Assembly (NCBI GenBank): GCA_947491475.1
Contig: CANLKN010000015.1
Location: forward strand, 1 to 51,367
Origin: Akkermansiaceae bacterium
Lineage (GTDB): Bacteria; Verrucomicrobiota; Verrucomicrobiia; Verrucomicrobiales; Akkermansiaceae
DNA: 51,367 nucleotides
Direction: 5' to 3'
The first letter of the stretch is position 1, and every line of letters starts with the position of its first letter. Of the stretch, positions 7,911 to 16,247 are shown piece after piece. A program made the translations under genes and the position numbers. The notes beneath the pieces are model-generated. The model had not been told where the DNA came from, made no database searches, and saw nothing but the letters and a program-made list of their open reading frames with translations.

Positions 7911-8768
7911 CTAGTCCTGCCAGATCTTGCGATAGGCCGATGGCGGGTAATCGCGCAGTTTACGGAACTCACGGGCGAAGAAACTCGAATCCACGAAGCC
8001 GACTTCGAATGCGATCTCGGTGATCGTCCGGTCGGTGCTGCGCAGCATTTCGGCGGCACGTTCCACACGTATCCGCTTGAGGTAGCGCTTGGGTGATTCA
8101 CCAGTGGCCTGCAGGAACAATCGGAAAAAACTCCGCTCCGACATCCCGCAACCGGCCGCCAGCGCCACGCTGTCAATTTCCTCCGCATAGCGGGATTCGA
8201 TGTGGCGGATTGACGCCGCAACGCGCGCCGAGGCATCCGCGGAAATCCGGAAGCCGGCCCCGGCGTTGCGGCTCAGCAGGATGACGAGATGTTGAAAGTG
8301 CCCCAGCGACAGGTCACGCCAACCGGGCCGCGACTCGCGGATTTCACGCGACATCTCACCCGCCAGCGCGCTAGCCTGCTCGAAATGCCTGGGCAGCAGC
8401 GTGAATACGCGGGCACCGCCAGTCGCGGTCATGCCGCCAAAGACGCGGCGGAATTCGATGGTGTGTGAGATATCCCATGCGGGCGCCTGGATGCTGGCCG
8501 GGTCGAAGCGGATCAGGGTCCACCAGAACGCAGTGCTGCCACGCAGTGCATGTCTCAGTCCCGCGGGGATCACGACCACCGAGTTGGCGCTCAGGTTTTC
8601 CTCCCTGCCGCCGTGGATGAGACGGCCGCCGCCGCTTGGAATCAACACCAGGCGCGCCCGGCAGTCCTTATGCGGCGGTGCGTCCGCGTCACCCGCATGC
8701 CTGCCGACCTCCAGATGCGACTCCGGGCGGCGTGAGGAAAACTGGCGGGCGGCGGACATGGCGGCCAT
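7911..8768 (-). CDS. AraC/XylS-family transcriptional regulator
   Basis: About 285 residues. An N-terminal cupin-like sensor domain (about 20-130, with LIPSGGGRLIHGG and VVIPAGLRHALRG) is followed by two helix-turn-helix motifs in the last 100 residues (SVALAAGCGMSERSFFRLF and ITEIAFEVGFVDSSFFAREF). This is the layout of sugar-responsive AraC regulators. The start is set at the ATG at 8766-8768 (MAAMSAARQ), or three codons later. The longer frame to 9245 is antisense to the next gene. It is divergent from the WbsX/GH99-like gene, which is its likeliest target. Confidence 0.85.
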   Translation of the reverse strand: MAAMSAARQFSSRRPESHLEVGRHAGDADAPPHKDCRARLVLIPSGGGRLIHGGREENLSANSVVVIPAGLRHALRGSTAFWWTLIRFDPASIQAPAWDISHTIEFRRVFGGMTATGGARVFTLLPRHFEQASALAGEMSREIRESRPGWRDLSLGHFQHLVILLSRNAGAGFRISADASARVAASIRHIESRYAEEIDSVALAAGCGMSERSFFRLFLQATGESPKRYLKRIRVERAAEMLRSTDRTITEIAFEVGFVDSSFFAREFRKLRDYPPSAYRKIWQD

Positions 8769-8909
8769 CGGTTTGGCAAAAATGTCCGCTTGTCGCAAGA
8801 AACACCGTAAAATCAGTGGAAACTTCACCCGAATCTGGCAGCCATGTGCTGGATGTTGGCGGCCGTAGTCAGGAATCCGCCGTCGCGGTCTGCTACAATG
8901 TTGCTCGTT

Positions 8910-10058
8910 ATGAACGATTCCTCCAAGCCGGTGATCAGTGCGTATTATTTTCCAAACTACCATGCGGATGCGCGCAACGAAGCGCTCTATGGCAAGGGCT
9001 GGAACGAGTGGGAGCTTGGGCGCGCCGCGCGGCCGCGCTTTCCCGGCCATCAGCAACCGCTCGTCCCCGCGTGGGGATATGAGGACGAGGCCGACCCGCA
9101 GGTGATGCAGCGCAAAATTTCCGCCGCCGCCAACCACGGAGTGGGCCACTTCATTTTCGACTGGTATCATTACGATGACGGGCCGTTTCTCAGCCGCGCG
9201 CTCGACGAGGGATTCCTCGGCGCGCCCAACCCGGAGGGACTGCAATTCTCACTCATGTGGGCCAACCACGACTGGCTCGACATCTTCCCCGCGCGGCCGG
9301 ATGCGGCTCCCGCGAAATTGTATTCCGGGCACGTGACGGCCGAATCCCTCGACCGCATCGTGGCGCATGTCTGCGAGCGTTATTTCCAAAGTCCGCATTA
9401 CTTCCGCATCGGCGGCATGCCCTATTTTTCGATCTATGATCTCGGGGCGTTCTCCCACACCCATGGCGGCGGCGAGGATGGCGCGCGGCGCGGTCTTGAG
9501 CGCATCCGCGAGCGGGTGGCCGCCGAGGGCCTTCCCGGCATCCACCTCAACTGCATCTCGTGGGACATCGGGCTTTTGTTAGGTGAGGAAAAACATGTCA
9601 ACGATCCGTTCCTGCGAGCTGAAAGAATCGGCTTCGACAGCGCCACCTCTTATGTCTGGGTCCATCATGTGGACATCCGCAACCCGGAGCTGGCCGACTA
9701 CTCGGTGATGGAGGATCTTTATTTCAACATGTATCAAAAAGCGCGTGATGCCTGCAGGATTCCGGTGTTTCCGAATGTGACGATGGGCTGGGACCCGAGC
9801 CCCCGCACCCATCAGGACATGCCGTGGAATCCCTTGGGCGGTTATCCCTACAGCCACTTGATGCGCAACAACACCCCGCAGGCCTTCGGCCAGGCAATGT
9901 GCCGCGCGCTGGATGCCGTGGCACCAGTGAAGGGTGAGAAAATCATCACGATCAACGCATGGAACGAGTGGACCGAAGGCAGCTACCTCGAGCCGGACAC
10001 CATCCACGGCATGGCCTACCTGGAAGCCATCCGCGACGCCGCCCGCGGCGCTTCCTGA
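8910..10058 (+). CDS. WbsX / GH99-like protein
   Basis: About 382 residues with the pattern of the glyco_WbsX family, a TIM-barrel fold related to glycoside hydrolase family 99: an N-terminal AYYFPNYHADARN, WNEWELG, a middle GVGHFIFDWYHYDDG, and a C-terminal INAWNEWTEGSYLEPD followed by GMAYLEAI. Members are found in polysaccharide loci and are suspected endo-acting glycosidases. No signal peptide is visible, so it may be cytoplasmic. The start is chosen at the ATG at 8910 (MNDSSKPVISAYYFPN); in-frame ATGs at 8898 and 8844 are alternatives. A TACAAT at 8894-8899 could be a -10 box, which would make the message nearly leaderless. The divergent AraC gene is the likely regulator. Confidence 0.8.
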   Translation: MNDSSKPVISAYYFPNYHADARNEALYGKGWNEWELGRAARPRFPGHQQPLVPAWGYEDEADPQVMQRKISAAANHGVGHFIFDWYHYDDGPFLSRALDEGFLGAPNPEGLQFSLMWANHDWLDIFPARPDAAPAKLYSGHVTAESLDRIVAHVCERYFQSPHYFRIGGMPYFSIYDLGAFSHTHGGGEDGARRGLERIRERVAAEGLPGIHLNCISWDIGLLLGEEKHVNDPFLRAERIGFDSATSYVWVHHVDIRNPELADYSVMEDLYFNMYQKARDACRIPVFPNVTMGWDPSPRTHQDMPWNPLGGYPYSHLMRNNTPQAFGQAMCRALDAVAPVKGEKIITINAWNEWTEGSYLEPDTIHGMAYLEAIRDAARGAS

Positions 10059-10096
10059 TGAAATGCCAAAACATATAAAGGCTGTTTTTTTAACAA

Positions 10097-10120
10097 GCTC
10101 ATCTGGAACAACGGATGAGC
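10097..10120. terminator. hairpin between convergent genes
   Basis: GCTCATC (10097-10103) pairs with GATGAGC (10114-10120). A T7 run lies on the left side (10085-10091), so neither transcript has a clean U-tract after the stem. It is a weak terminator candidate between two convergent genes. Confidence 0.25.
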
Positions 10121-10161
10121 CATCTCCGAGCGTGTGCCTATTGGTGACGCGCGGTGTTTCG

Positions 10162-11457
10162 TCATTCGATGAATTGGATGTCGGAGCGCTTGGTGATGGT
10201 GAGCTGAGGGCGTCCTCTTTCCAATGACACCTTGCCAGTGAGGGATGCTTCCTTGCCGATGAATGGCTCGAAATATTGACGGCTGAGATCCGGCGTGTTT
10301 TTCAAAACGATCGCGCCGCGAGGTTCGTTGGCAGCGGGCTGCTGTGAAAAATATAGATACAGGGTGGCGCCGGAGTTTGAGGATTCGATTTTTTCAAGGT
10401 GCCCAGCGAGGCTTGCAGTCTGCCCTTTTTGCAAAGCAAGCAAGTCGCCCTGAGCGATGGAAAAAACTCCTGACTGTTTCTCAAGCTCGGCCTGTTGTGA
10501 GGCAAGCAGGGCCTCCCGATCATGGTCTGCCCGTTGTGCCTGCACCCGCAATTCCTCCGCCCGCTTATTGACCGCCGAAACAGCCGCTTGCGATGCTCCG
10601 GAACCTGCCATTGCGGGAGTGGCTGGCTTGCGGGTGAGCCACCAGGCGATCATGCCGGTGAGGATGAACGCCAGGGCCAGCCCGGCGAAAACCGCAGCTT
10701 TGGGGGACTTCGGTGTCGGCGGTACGGCCGCTTGTGCAACCGGTTTCCTGGCGGGCTGCGGCAGCTCCGAGCCGATCGCGGCGGCAAGATTTTCTCGAAT
10801 CTCTCGAAGGGGCGTATTTTCCGCGCCGCGCAGCCAATTCAGCCAGGCACCAAGGCCGCGGCCTGCCTGATCGTTCACGACCAAGCCTTGCCAACCCATG
10901 AGCTGCTCGGTGAGCGTGATGATTGATTTCAGCCCGCGGGATTCATCATTGCCGCCGAGCCATTTGAGCGGGGAAATCCAAAACGTGAAGCCGCGGCCGC
11001 TTTCGGCATTTCCGAGCACGATCGTCTGGGGATCGGTCTCCACCCACACGGCTTCCTCGGCGAGCACGTGTGAAAGCAGTTCGCAGACTTCCAACGCCTG
11101 GGTGAGCAGCTCGGCGGCATCCTCTGCGGGCAGCGGGCCACGCTCAAGAATGGGCCCGAGTAAATCGCCTTCGATCCACTCGGTGGCGATGAAAGGCATG
11201 CCATCCACCGGGTCACAGCCACCGCAGATCACCGCGCGCAGCGCCGGATGGTGCAGCCCGGCCAGTCGGCCAAGCGCGATTTCGTAAGCGGTCTGCTCAT
11301 CCTCGCGCAAGCCACCGCCATTGGCCCCGAATGGAAAAAACCGCCGCACCGCCACCGGGTGGCGGGTCTCCGTGTCCAGCGCACGAAACACAACGCCCGA
11401 CGCATCCTGGACAATGAGATCTTCGATTTGGAAACGCCTTTGCACTTCGCTTTCCAT
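10162..11457 (-). CDS. membrane protein with degenerate Ser/Thr-kinase domain
   Basis: A 431-residue protein. Residues 8-230 follow the outline of a eukaryotic-type protein kinase (FQIEDLIVQDASGVVFRALD as glycine-rich loop region; HPVAVRRF at the VAIK position), but Arg38 replaces the ATP-anchoring Lys. The HRD and DFG motifs are absent (WVETDPQTIVLG and FTFWISPLKW stand in their places), so it should be catalytically dead. One membrane helix (about 254-274) follows, then a charged coiled coil (about 295-330). A C-terminal 100-residue domain with alternating strands (ATLYLYFSQQ, ASLTGKVSLERGRPQLTITK) resembles OB-fold tRNA_anti-like domains. The likely role is sensing or scaffolding. It lies 48 bases downstream of the CBM9-like gene on the same strand. 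Confidence 0.75.
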   Translation of the reverse strand: MESEVQRRFQIEDLIVQDASGVVFRALDTETRHPVAVRRFFPFGANGGGLREDEQTAYEIALGRLAGLHHPALRAVICGGCDPVDGMPFIATEWIEGDLLGPILERGPLPAEDAAELLTQALEVCELLSHVLAEEAVWVETDPQTIVLGNAESGRGFTFWISPLKWLGGNDESRGLKSIITLTEQLMGWQGLVVNDQAGRGLGAWLNWLRGAENTPLREIRENLAAAIGSELPQPARKPVAQAAVPPTPKSPKAAVFAGLALAFILTGMIAWWLTRKPATPAMAGSGASQAAVSAVNKRAEELRVQAQRADHDREALLASQQAELEKQSGVFSIAQGDLLALQKGQTASLAGHLEKIESSNSGATLYLYFSQQPAANEPRGAIVLKNTPDLSRQYFEPFIGKEASLTGKVSLERGRPQLTITKRSDIQFIE

Positions 11458-11505
11458 ATCATGAAAAGGCGCTCTGGCAAAGGCCGCGTGGCCCGGACGC
11501 TGAAA

Positions 11506-12114
11506 TCACCGCGTGCTTTGCGGCAGCGGCACGAAGACCACTTGCGGAAAATTTCCCGGGCGGTGGAAATCCGGCTCACCCGCACCCAGATCTGCCGCCG
11601 TGACGAATTTCTGCCCCGGTGAATCGAGGATGAAGGTCACATTCGCACGTGTCTGCGGCCCGAAATCCAGCCGCGCGCGCAGCAAATCGAGAGGGATGGC
11701 CATTGCGGCGATCCACGCGCCGTCCGGGGCCATGTCCGCAAAGGTGGCGATCTCCGGCATCACGATGTCGATTTCCTCGGCACGCAGCCGTGGAGCGGTG
11801 AACTCGCAAGACCACCAGGCACCGTTGGGCGCGAGATTGAACTCGAAATAACGGCCGCTTGCCGGATCGGCGAGAAACAATTCCGCGACATCGTGCCGCC
11901 AGAGCTCGGGCAGAAAAATCCCAGGTCGCGCCTGCGGGTGAAGATCCGCCGTTTGGCGGTGGTGAGCGATGAACCACAAGCGCCGCTCATCGGTCACCAG
12001 CGCGAATCCGGCCGCGGCGTCCAAGGACCCGCCATGCCAGTCTTTCGTGAGCCCCAACAACGGCACATCGAGCTCGCCCCATTGCAGTGGATCGTTGCTG
12101 GTGAAAATCGTCAT
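11506..12114 (-). CDS. CBM9-like domain protein of unknown function
   Basis: A 202-residue protein with no signal peptide. Its beta-rich pattern (ADPASGRYFEFNLAPNGAWW, PDGAWIAAMAIPLDLLR and a final ANVTFILDSPG) resembles the carbohydrate-binding CBM9-like/DOMON fold that in other bacteria binds sugars or haem. The assignment rests on this pattern only. It lies upstream of, and in line with, the pseudokinase gene, so the two may be co-transcribed. Confidence 0.6.
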   Translation of the reverse strand: MTIFTSNDPLQWGELDVPLLGLTKDWHGGSLDAAAGFALVTDERRLWFIAHHRQTADLHPQARPGIFLPELWRHDVAELFLADPASGRYFEFNLAPNGAWWSCEFTAPRLRAEEIDIVMPEIATFADMAPDGAWIAAMAIPLDLLRARLDFGPQTRANVTFILDSPGQKFVTAADLGAGEPDFHRPGNFPQVVFVPLPQSTR

Positions 12115-12270
12115 GCCAGAGCTTTGCGGGCGGCGGACGGACGTGTCGAGACGTGAAAAACCGGTGCGTTGTTAGCAAAAGCGGCCACGATGAAAAAGAG
12201 ATGCTAAATTTCATGAAAAACATCGCTTACCGGCGAGGTATCTGCTTTCAACAGCGCAGGTAATTCTTTC

Positions 12271-13020
12271 ATGGCCCGTCCCCGTCCAGGATTCTACAGC
12301 ACCATCGAATACATCGGCCCTCGTCCGCAGAAGCCGAAGCGTCGCCATTTTTTCGGCGGCTGGGTCATTCTGGTGATTGCGGTGGGCATCGCGGGATGGT
12401 TTGGCCGGCCGCTGGTGCCATTTCTGAAAGCCCAGCAGGGAGTCTCGCAGGAGCAAGCGGCCTTGCTCATTTCCTCGCTTGAGGATTCAGGCGATGCCGG
12501 CAGCCGCTTGGCCGCCATCGCGCTTCTCCATTCCCGTGAGGAGATCGCATTCGATCCGGCCTACTACAAAATTTCCTACCCGAATGGCGACATCGCGCCC
12601 GGCAAAGGCTCCGCCGCCGATGTGGTCATCCGCTGTTTGCGGAAACTCGGAATCGACCTTCAACAGGAGGTCCACGAGGATATGACCGCCCATTTCCGCC
12701 TCTATCCGCAGCTCTGGGGCGCGCTCGCGCCGGACAGCAACATTGACCATCGCCGCATCCCGAATCTCCAGCGCTTCTTCGAGCGCAAGGCCCAAACCCT
12801 CACCGCTTCGCGCAATCCTGCCGACTACCAAGCGGGCGATATCGTCATCTGGTCGCTGGCCAATGGCGATAAGCACATTGGCATCGTCGTGCCCGGCCCG
12901 GGCAATCGGGCTGGAGAAGCGTGGATCGTCCATCACCGGGACACCGTGGTGAAGTGGGAGGATGTTTTGTTCGATTTCAAGCCCGACGCGCATTTCCGCT
13001 ATCCGGTCACAGAGCAGTGA
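12271..13020 (+). CDS. DUF1287 family protein, membrane-anchored
   Basis: A 249-residue protein with a single N-terminal membrane helix (about 27-47), the rest predicted periplasmic. The C-terminal two thirds match DUF1287 (COG3738): YYKISYPNGDIAPGKGSAAD, VIRCLRKLGIDL, NIDHRRIPNLQRFF and AGDIVIWSLANGDKHIGIV. The family has an NlpC/P60-CHAP-like fold in which Cys and His would be catalytic. Here C-L-R-K and the DKHIGI histidine are candidates (inference). Its biochemical role is not established. It ends 42 bases before the metal-transport operon but is probably separate, since the palindrome at 13030-13048 intervenes. Confidence 0.8.
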   Translation: MARPRPGFYSTIEYIGPRPQKPKRRHFFGGWVILVIAVGIAGWFGRPLVPFLKAQQGVSQEQAALLISSLEDSGDAGSRLAAIALLHSREEIAFDPAYYKISYPNGDIAPGKGSAADVVIRCLRKLGIDLQQEVHEDMTAHFRLYPQLWGALAPDSNIDHRRIPNLQRFFERKAQTLTASRNPADYQAGDIVIWSLANGDKHIGIVVPGPGNRAGEAWIVHHRDTVVKWEDVLFDFKPDAHFRYPVTEQ

Positions 13021-13029
13021 ATGGGAGAA

Positions 13030-13048
13030 AATGCAAATCGCTTGCATT
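13030..13048 (+). promoter_or_regulatory. perfect 19-bp palindrome, likely metal-regulator operator
   Basis: AATGCAA (13030-13036), five bases, then TTGCATT (13042-13048): a perfect 7-5-7 inverted repeat starting 33 bases before the first gene of a zinc/manganese ABC operon. Fur-family sites (Zur, Nur) often have TGCAA-N5-TTGCA-like cores, so a Zur- or Fur-type repressor is the natural reader. No regulator gene is in the window. Confidence 0.6.
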
Positions 13049-13062
13049 AATCTTTTCGCTGC

Positions 13063-13977
13063 ATGAGGCTTCGCTTGTTGAGAACAAGCATCTTCACTAG
13101 CATGGCCGGACTGCTCGGAGTGGTCGCCGCAGCCGCCGCTCCACTTCAGGTTTCCGCACTGCATCCGCTGATGGCGGATCTGGCCCGCCAAGTAGGCGGT
13201 GAGCGTGTGCAGGTCTTTGATCTGGTGGGCGAAGGTGGTAATCCCCACCGCTACGAACCCCGACCGGCGGATCTCAGGCAAATGCAGGCCTCCGCGTTGG
13301 TGCTGGCTGGCGGCAAGCATCTCGAACCTTATCTCGACCGCTTGAAATCGACGCTTGGCGGCGTGACCATCATTGAGGTTGGGCGCACGATCCCGTCCCT
13401 GACGGTTGGCAAGGATGCGGTTTACACCTGCTGCCCCTCGCATGCCGCTGGCACGCTCGACCCGCATTGGTGGCACGGCATCGAAAACACACGGCGCGCC
13501 GCGCGGGTGGTGGCGCAGGCATTTGCGGAAAAGGATCCTGCCGGAAAAGATTACTACACGGCCAATGCCAGTGCTTACGGCAAGCGGCTCGAGGGCCTGA
13601 AAAAATGGGCCAGATCCGAGCTTGGCAAGGTGCCGCGCGGCCAACGCAAACTGGTCACTGCGCACAATGCATTTAGATATTTCGCCAAGGAATTCGGCTT
13701 CGAAGTGATCGCCGTTGCCGGCCTCACCAAAGAGCAGAACACCACGCCGCAGGAGCAGGCGAAAACCATCGAATCGGTTGGAAATTCCGGTGTGCGCGCC
13801 GTATTTCCCGAACTTGGAGCAGGCACCAAACCGCTTCAAGCCATCGCCAAGGCCACCGGCACGCGCATCGGCGCGCCGCTCATCGCTGATGGCAACGGCA
13901 CCGGCAGCGATGCGGGGTTTGAGGCCATGATCCGCCACAACGTGAACGCCATCACCGCAGCTCTAGCCGCACCATGA
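13063..13977 (+). CDS. zinc/manganese ABC transporter, substrate-binding protein
   Basis: A 304-residue cluster A-I solute-binding protein (ZnuA/TroA type) with an N-terminal signal peptide (about 1-26, AAAAAPLQV). Candidate metal ligands fall where the family has them: His62 (NPHRYEP), His135 (LDPHWWHG), His201 (TAHNAFRYF) and Asp276 (LIADGNG). There is no long His-rich loop of the ZnuA type, but a short YTCCPSHAAG segment (121-130) carries two Cys and a His near the site. It is the first gene of a four-gene operon with the palindrome just upstream, and overlaps the next gene by 4 bp. Zinc versus manganese cannot be decided from sequence. Confidence 0.88.
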   Translation: MRLRLLRTSIFTSMAGLLGVVAAAAAPLQVSALHPLMADLARQVGGERVQVFDLVGEGGNPHRYEPRPADLRQMQASALVLAGGKHLEPYLDRLKSTLGGVTIIEVGRTIPSLTVGKDAVYTCCPSHAAGTLDPHWWHGIENTRRAARVVAQAFAEKDPAGKDYYTANASAYGKRLEGLKKWARSELGKVPRGQRKLVTAHNAFRYFAKEFGFEVIAVAGLTKEQNTTPQEQAKTIESVGNSGVRAVFPELGAGTKPLQAIAKATGTRIGAPLIADGNGTGSDAGFEAMIRHNVNAITAALAAP

Positions 13978-14432
13978 GCGCACTCCGCTGGCTTACATCC
14001 CCCCTCGCCGGCACCGCAGCTGTGATGGCCGGGCTCTGCCTGATTTCCATTCCACTGCGCAAGCTCACCTCCGCCCCAGCGCTGCCCGCAGTCCAAGCCG
14101 CAACGGCGGTGGTCTCAGATACTGAAATTTCAGCCGTGCTGCGCATCAAGTCGCTCGCTCCGGCAAAACGACTCACCTTGAAAACCACCGATGGCACAAT
14201 TTTGTTAGACAAACATCCGCTGGATGCCGGCGAATCCGAGCACGATGTGGCGCTTCGATTCACCGATGGCGAATTTGACATCATCCTGCACGCGGACTTC
14301 GGCGATCACCCGTCGGAAACCGCGGTGTTTCTCACGGTGATGCCGGACGGGCACGAGGAACAAACGCACTACGCGACCGGCAGCGGCATCATCGAGGAAA
14401 CCCTGCGCTACGACTGGTCGCACGCCCATTGA
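13974..14432 (+). CDS. small membrane-anchored protein inside the metal ABC operon, unknown
   Basis: 152 residues. A hydrophobic segment (about 10-30) anchors or exports a beta-rich domain (EISAVLRIKSLAPAKRLTLK, LRFTDGEFDIILHADFGD). The tail ends in YDWSHAH, and His residues are scattered through the last 50 residues. It overlaps the binding-protein gene by 4 bp and precedes the ATPase gene by 12 bases, so it is translated with the transporter. I do not recognise the family. A periplasmic metal-handling accessory is a reasonable but unproven idea. Confidence 0.75.
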   Translation: MSALRWLTSPLAGTAAVMAGLCLISIPLRKLTSAPALPAVQAATAVVSDTEISAVLRIKSLAPAKRLTLKTTDGTILLDKHPLDAGESEHDVALRFTDGEFDIILHADFGDHPSETAVFLTVMPDGHEEQTHYATGSGIIEETLRYDWSHAH

Positions 14433-14444
14433 AACCATAAAACC

Positions 14445-15209
14445 ATGGTGAATCCCGCCCACGAATCCTGCGCCCATTGCGGCCACCATCACGAACTCCA
14501 GGTGGAGGGCCTCGCCGTGCGCTACCGCGAGGTGGACGCACTGCGCGATGTGTCATTTTCCACATCCTGCGGCGCTTGCGTCGCGTTGATCGGCCCGAAC
14601 GGCGCTGGCAAAAGTTCCTTGCTCAAGGCGATCGCCGGACTGCTGCCCGTGGCCGCCGGCCGCATCCTCTGGCGCGGCACCAAAGTGGCGCGCTGGAGCC
14701 GCGAGATCGCCTATCTTCCGCAACGCGAGAATGTCGATTGGCAGTTTCCCATCACCGTGCGCGGCGTGGTGCGCATGGGCCGCTTCCCGCAGGCCGGATG
14801 GTGGCGGCCGTTTTCCAAAACCGACGAATCCGCGATCTGCCGCGCCATCGATATGATGGGACTCAAGGAGATCGAAAACCGCCAGATCAGCCAGTTGAGC
14901 GGCGGCCAGCAGCAGCGCGTGTTCCTCGCCCGCGCGCTGGCGCAGGAAGCCCACGTGCTTCTGTTAGATGAACCGTTCACCGGACTCGACCGCCCGTCGA
15001 AAGCCGCACTCGCGGAAACCTTGAAACACATCACCGAGGAAGGCCGCCTGGTCATCGCCTCACATCATGACATGGACACCGTGCGCGACATTTATGACGA
15101 GGTCCTGCTGCTGCGCCGCAAGGCGATCGCCTTCGGTCCGGTAGCGGAGGTTTTCACCGAGGAAAAGCTCAACGAAACTTTCGGCGACGATGGAAAGGAG
15201 GCCGCATGA
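14445..15209 (+). CDS. zinc/manganese ABC transporter, ATP-binding protein
   Basis: A 254-residue ABC ATPase of the ZnuC/MntB type, energising metal import at the inner membrane. Walker A is GPNGAGKS (50-57), the signature LSGGQ (151-155), Walker B VLLLDEP (171-177), and the switch His lies in ASHHDMD. Unusually, the first 16 residues carry a Cys/His cluster (ESCAHCGHHHE) that could bind a metal ion. It overlaps the permease gene by 4 bp (15206-15209). Confidence 0.93.
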   Translation: MVNPAHESCAHCGHHHELQVEGLAVRYREVDALRDVSFSTSCGACVALIGPNGAGKSSLLKAIAGLLPVAAGRILWRGTKVARWSREIAYLPQRENVDWQFPITVRGVVRMGRFPQAGWWRPFSKTDESAICRAIDMMGLKEIENRQISQLSGGQQQRVFLARALAQEAHVLLLDEPFTGLDRPSKAALAETLKHITEEGRLVIASHHDMDTVRDIYDEVLLLRRKAIAFGPVAEVFTEEKLNETFGDDGKEAA

Positions 15210-16078
15210 TCGAGTGGTTGATGGAGCCGTTCCAGCATTCATTCAACCAGCGCGCCATCCTCGCGGCGCTCTTGATCGGTTGCACCAATGGTTATGCCAG
15301 CGCGTTTGTGGTGTTGAAGAAATCCGCGTTGAAAGTCGGCTCTTTGTCGCACGCGCTGCTGCCCGGCATCGCTGTGGCCATCCTGGTCTTCGGCTTGCAC
15401 GAATGGAGCGCGTTTCTCGGCAGCCTGTTCGCCGCGCTGCTCATCGGCCTCGGCTCGCTGGCCGTCTCCCGCGGCTCGCGAATCGACCAGGACTCGGCGC
15501 TGGCAATTCTCTACACCGCGGCCTTCAGCGGCGGCATCATCCTGCTCCGCCGCATCGGCGTGACCCAGGAAATGGATGAATGGCTTTTCGGAAACATCAT
15601 GGGCCTGCGTGATAGCGACCTGTGGACGAATTTCTGGATTTCCTTCGCCGCACTCGGCGTTCTAACAGCCCTGCACCGGCCGCTGCTCATGACGCTCTTC
15701 GACGCCGAGGTGGCGGCCACCCTAGGCGTGCCGGTGCGCGCTCTCAACTACCTGCTGCTCGCCGTGCTCATCGTGGTGTTGATTTCCTCGCTGCAAGCTG
15801 TCGGCTGCATGCTTGCGATCGGCCTGCTGGTCACCCCGGCGGCGACGGTTTATCTTCTAACAGACTCGACCCACGCCATGTTCTGGGGCGGCGCGCTGCT
15901 CGGCGGGCTGGGTGCCGCCTTCGCGGTGCTGGCCGGCTGGTGGCTCAACATCGAGCAAGGGCCGGCCATCGTGCTGGTGCTCGGCGCGGTGTTCGCCCTC
16001 GCATTTTTCTTCAGCCCGAAATACGGCCTGATCGCCCGCGCCAGGCTGGCCCGTGCACGGCAGACAAACCCATCCTGA
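15206..16078 (+). CDS. zinc/manganese ABC transporter, permease
   Basis: A 290-residue ABC-3 family permease (ZnuB/MntC type) with about eight to nine membrane helices. The family pattern AALLIGCTNGYASAFVVLKK near the N-terminus and ALQAVGCMLAIGLLVTPAAT in the middle (the coupling-helix region) are both visible. It is the last gene of the metal operon. Up to the ecotin gene there are 169 bases with no recognisable gene. Confidence 0.92.
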   Translation: MIEWLMEPFQHSFNQRAILAALLIGCTNGYASAFVVLKKSALKVGSLSHALLPGIAVAILVFGLHEWSAFLGSLFAALLIGLGSLAVSRGSRIDQDSALAILYTAAFSGGIILLRRIGVTQEMDEWLFGNIMGLRDSDLWTNFWISFAALGVLTALHRPLLMTLFDAEVAATLGVPVRALNYLLLAVLIVVLISSLQAVGCMLAIGLLVTPAATVYLLTDSTHAMFWGGALLGGLGAAFAVLAGWWLNIEQGPAIVLVLGAVFALAFFFSPKYGLIARARLARARQTNPS

Positions 16079-16247
16079 CGGTCACTCACAAGTTTCGTCG
16101 TGTTCCTGATATGCGGAGTAAGCGGGGTCTGAAGCGCCATTGATAGTCCGTGCGCGCCGCCATCATCTACACTACCAGACCGCTCGAATCACTTGTGTCC
16201 CCGTGGTGCATGGATTGCGGCATTGGATACTGAGGAAATCGCGTGGA

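Noticed and set aside
10085-10120. T-run plus hairpin as a proper terminator
   Set aside because: The T-run lies on the wrong side for the plus-strand gene, and as an A-run for the minus-strand transcript, so it is kept only as a weak hairpin.
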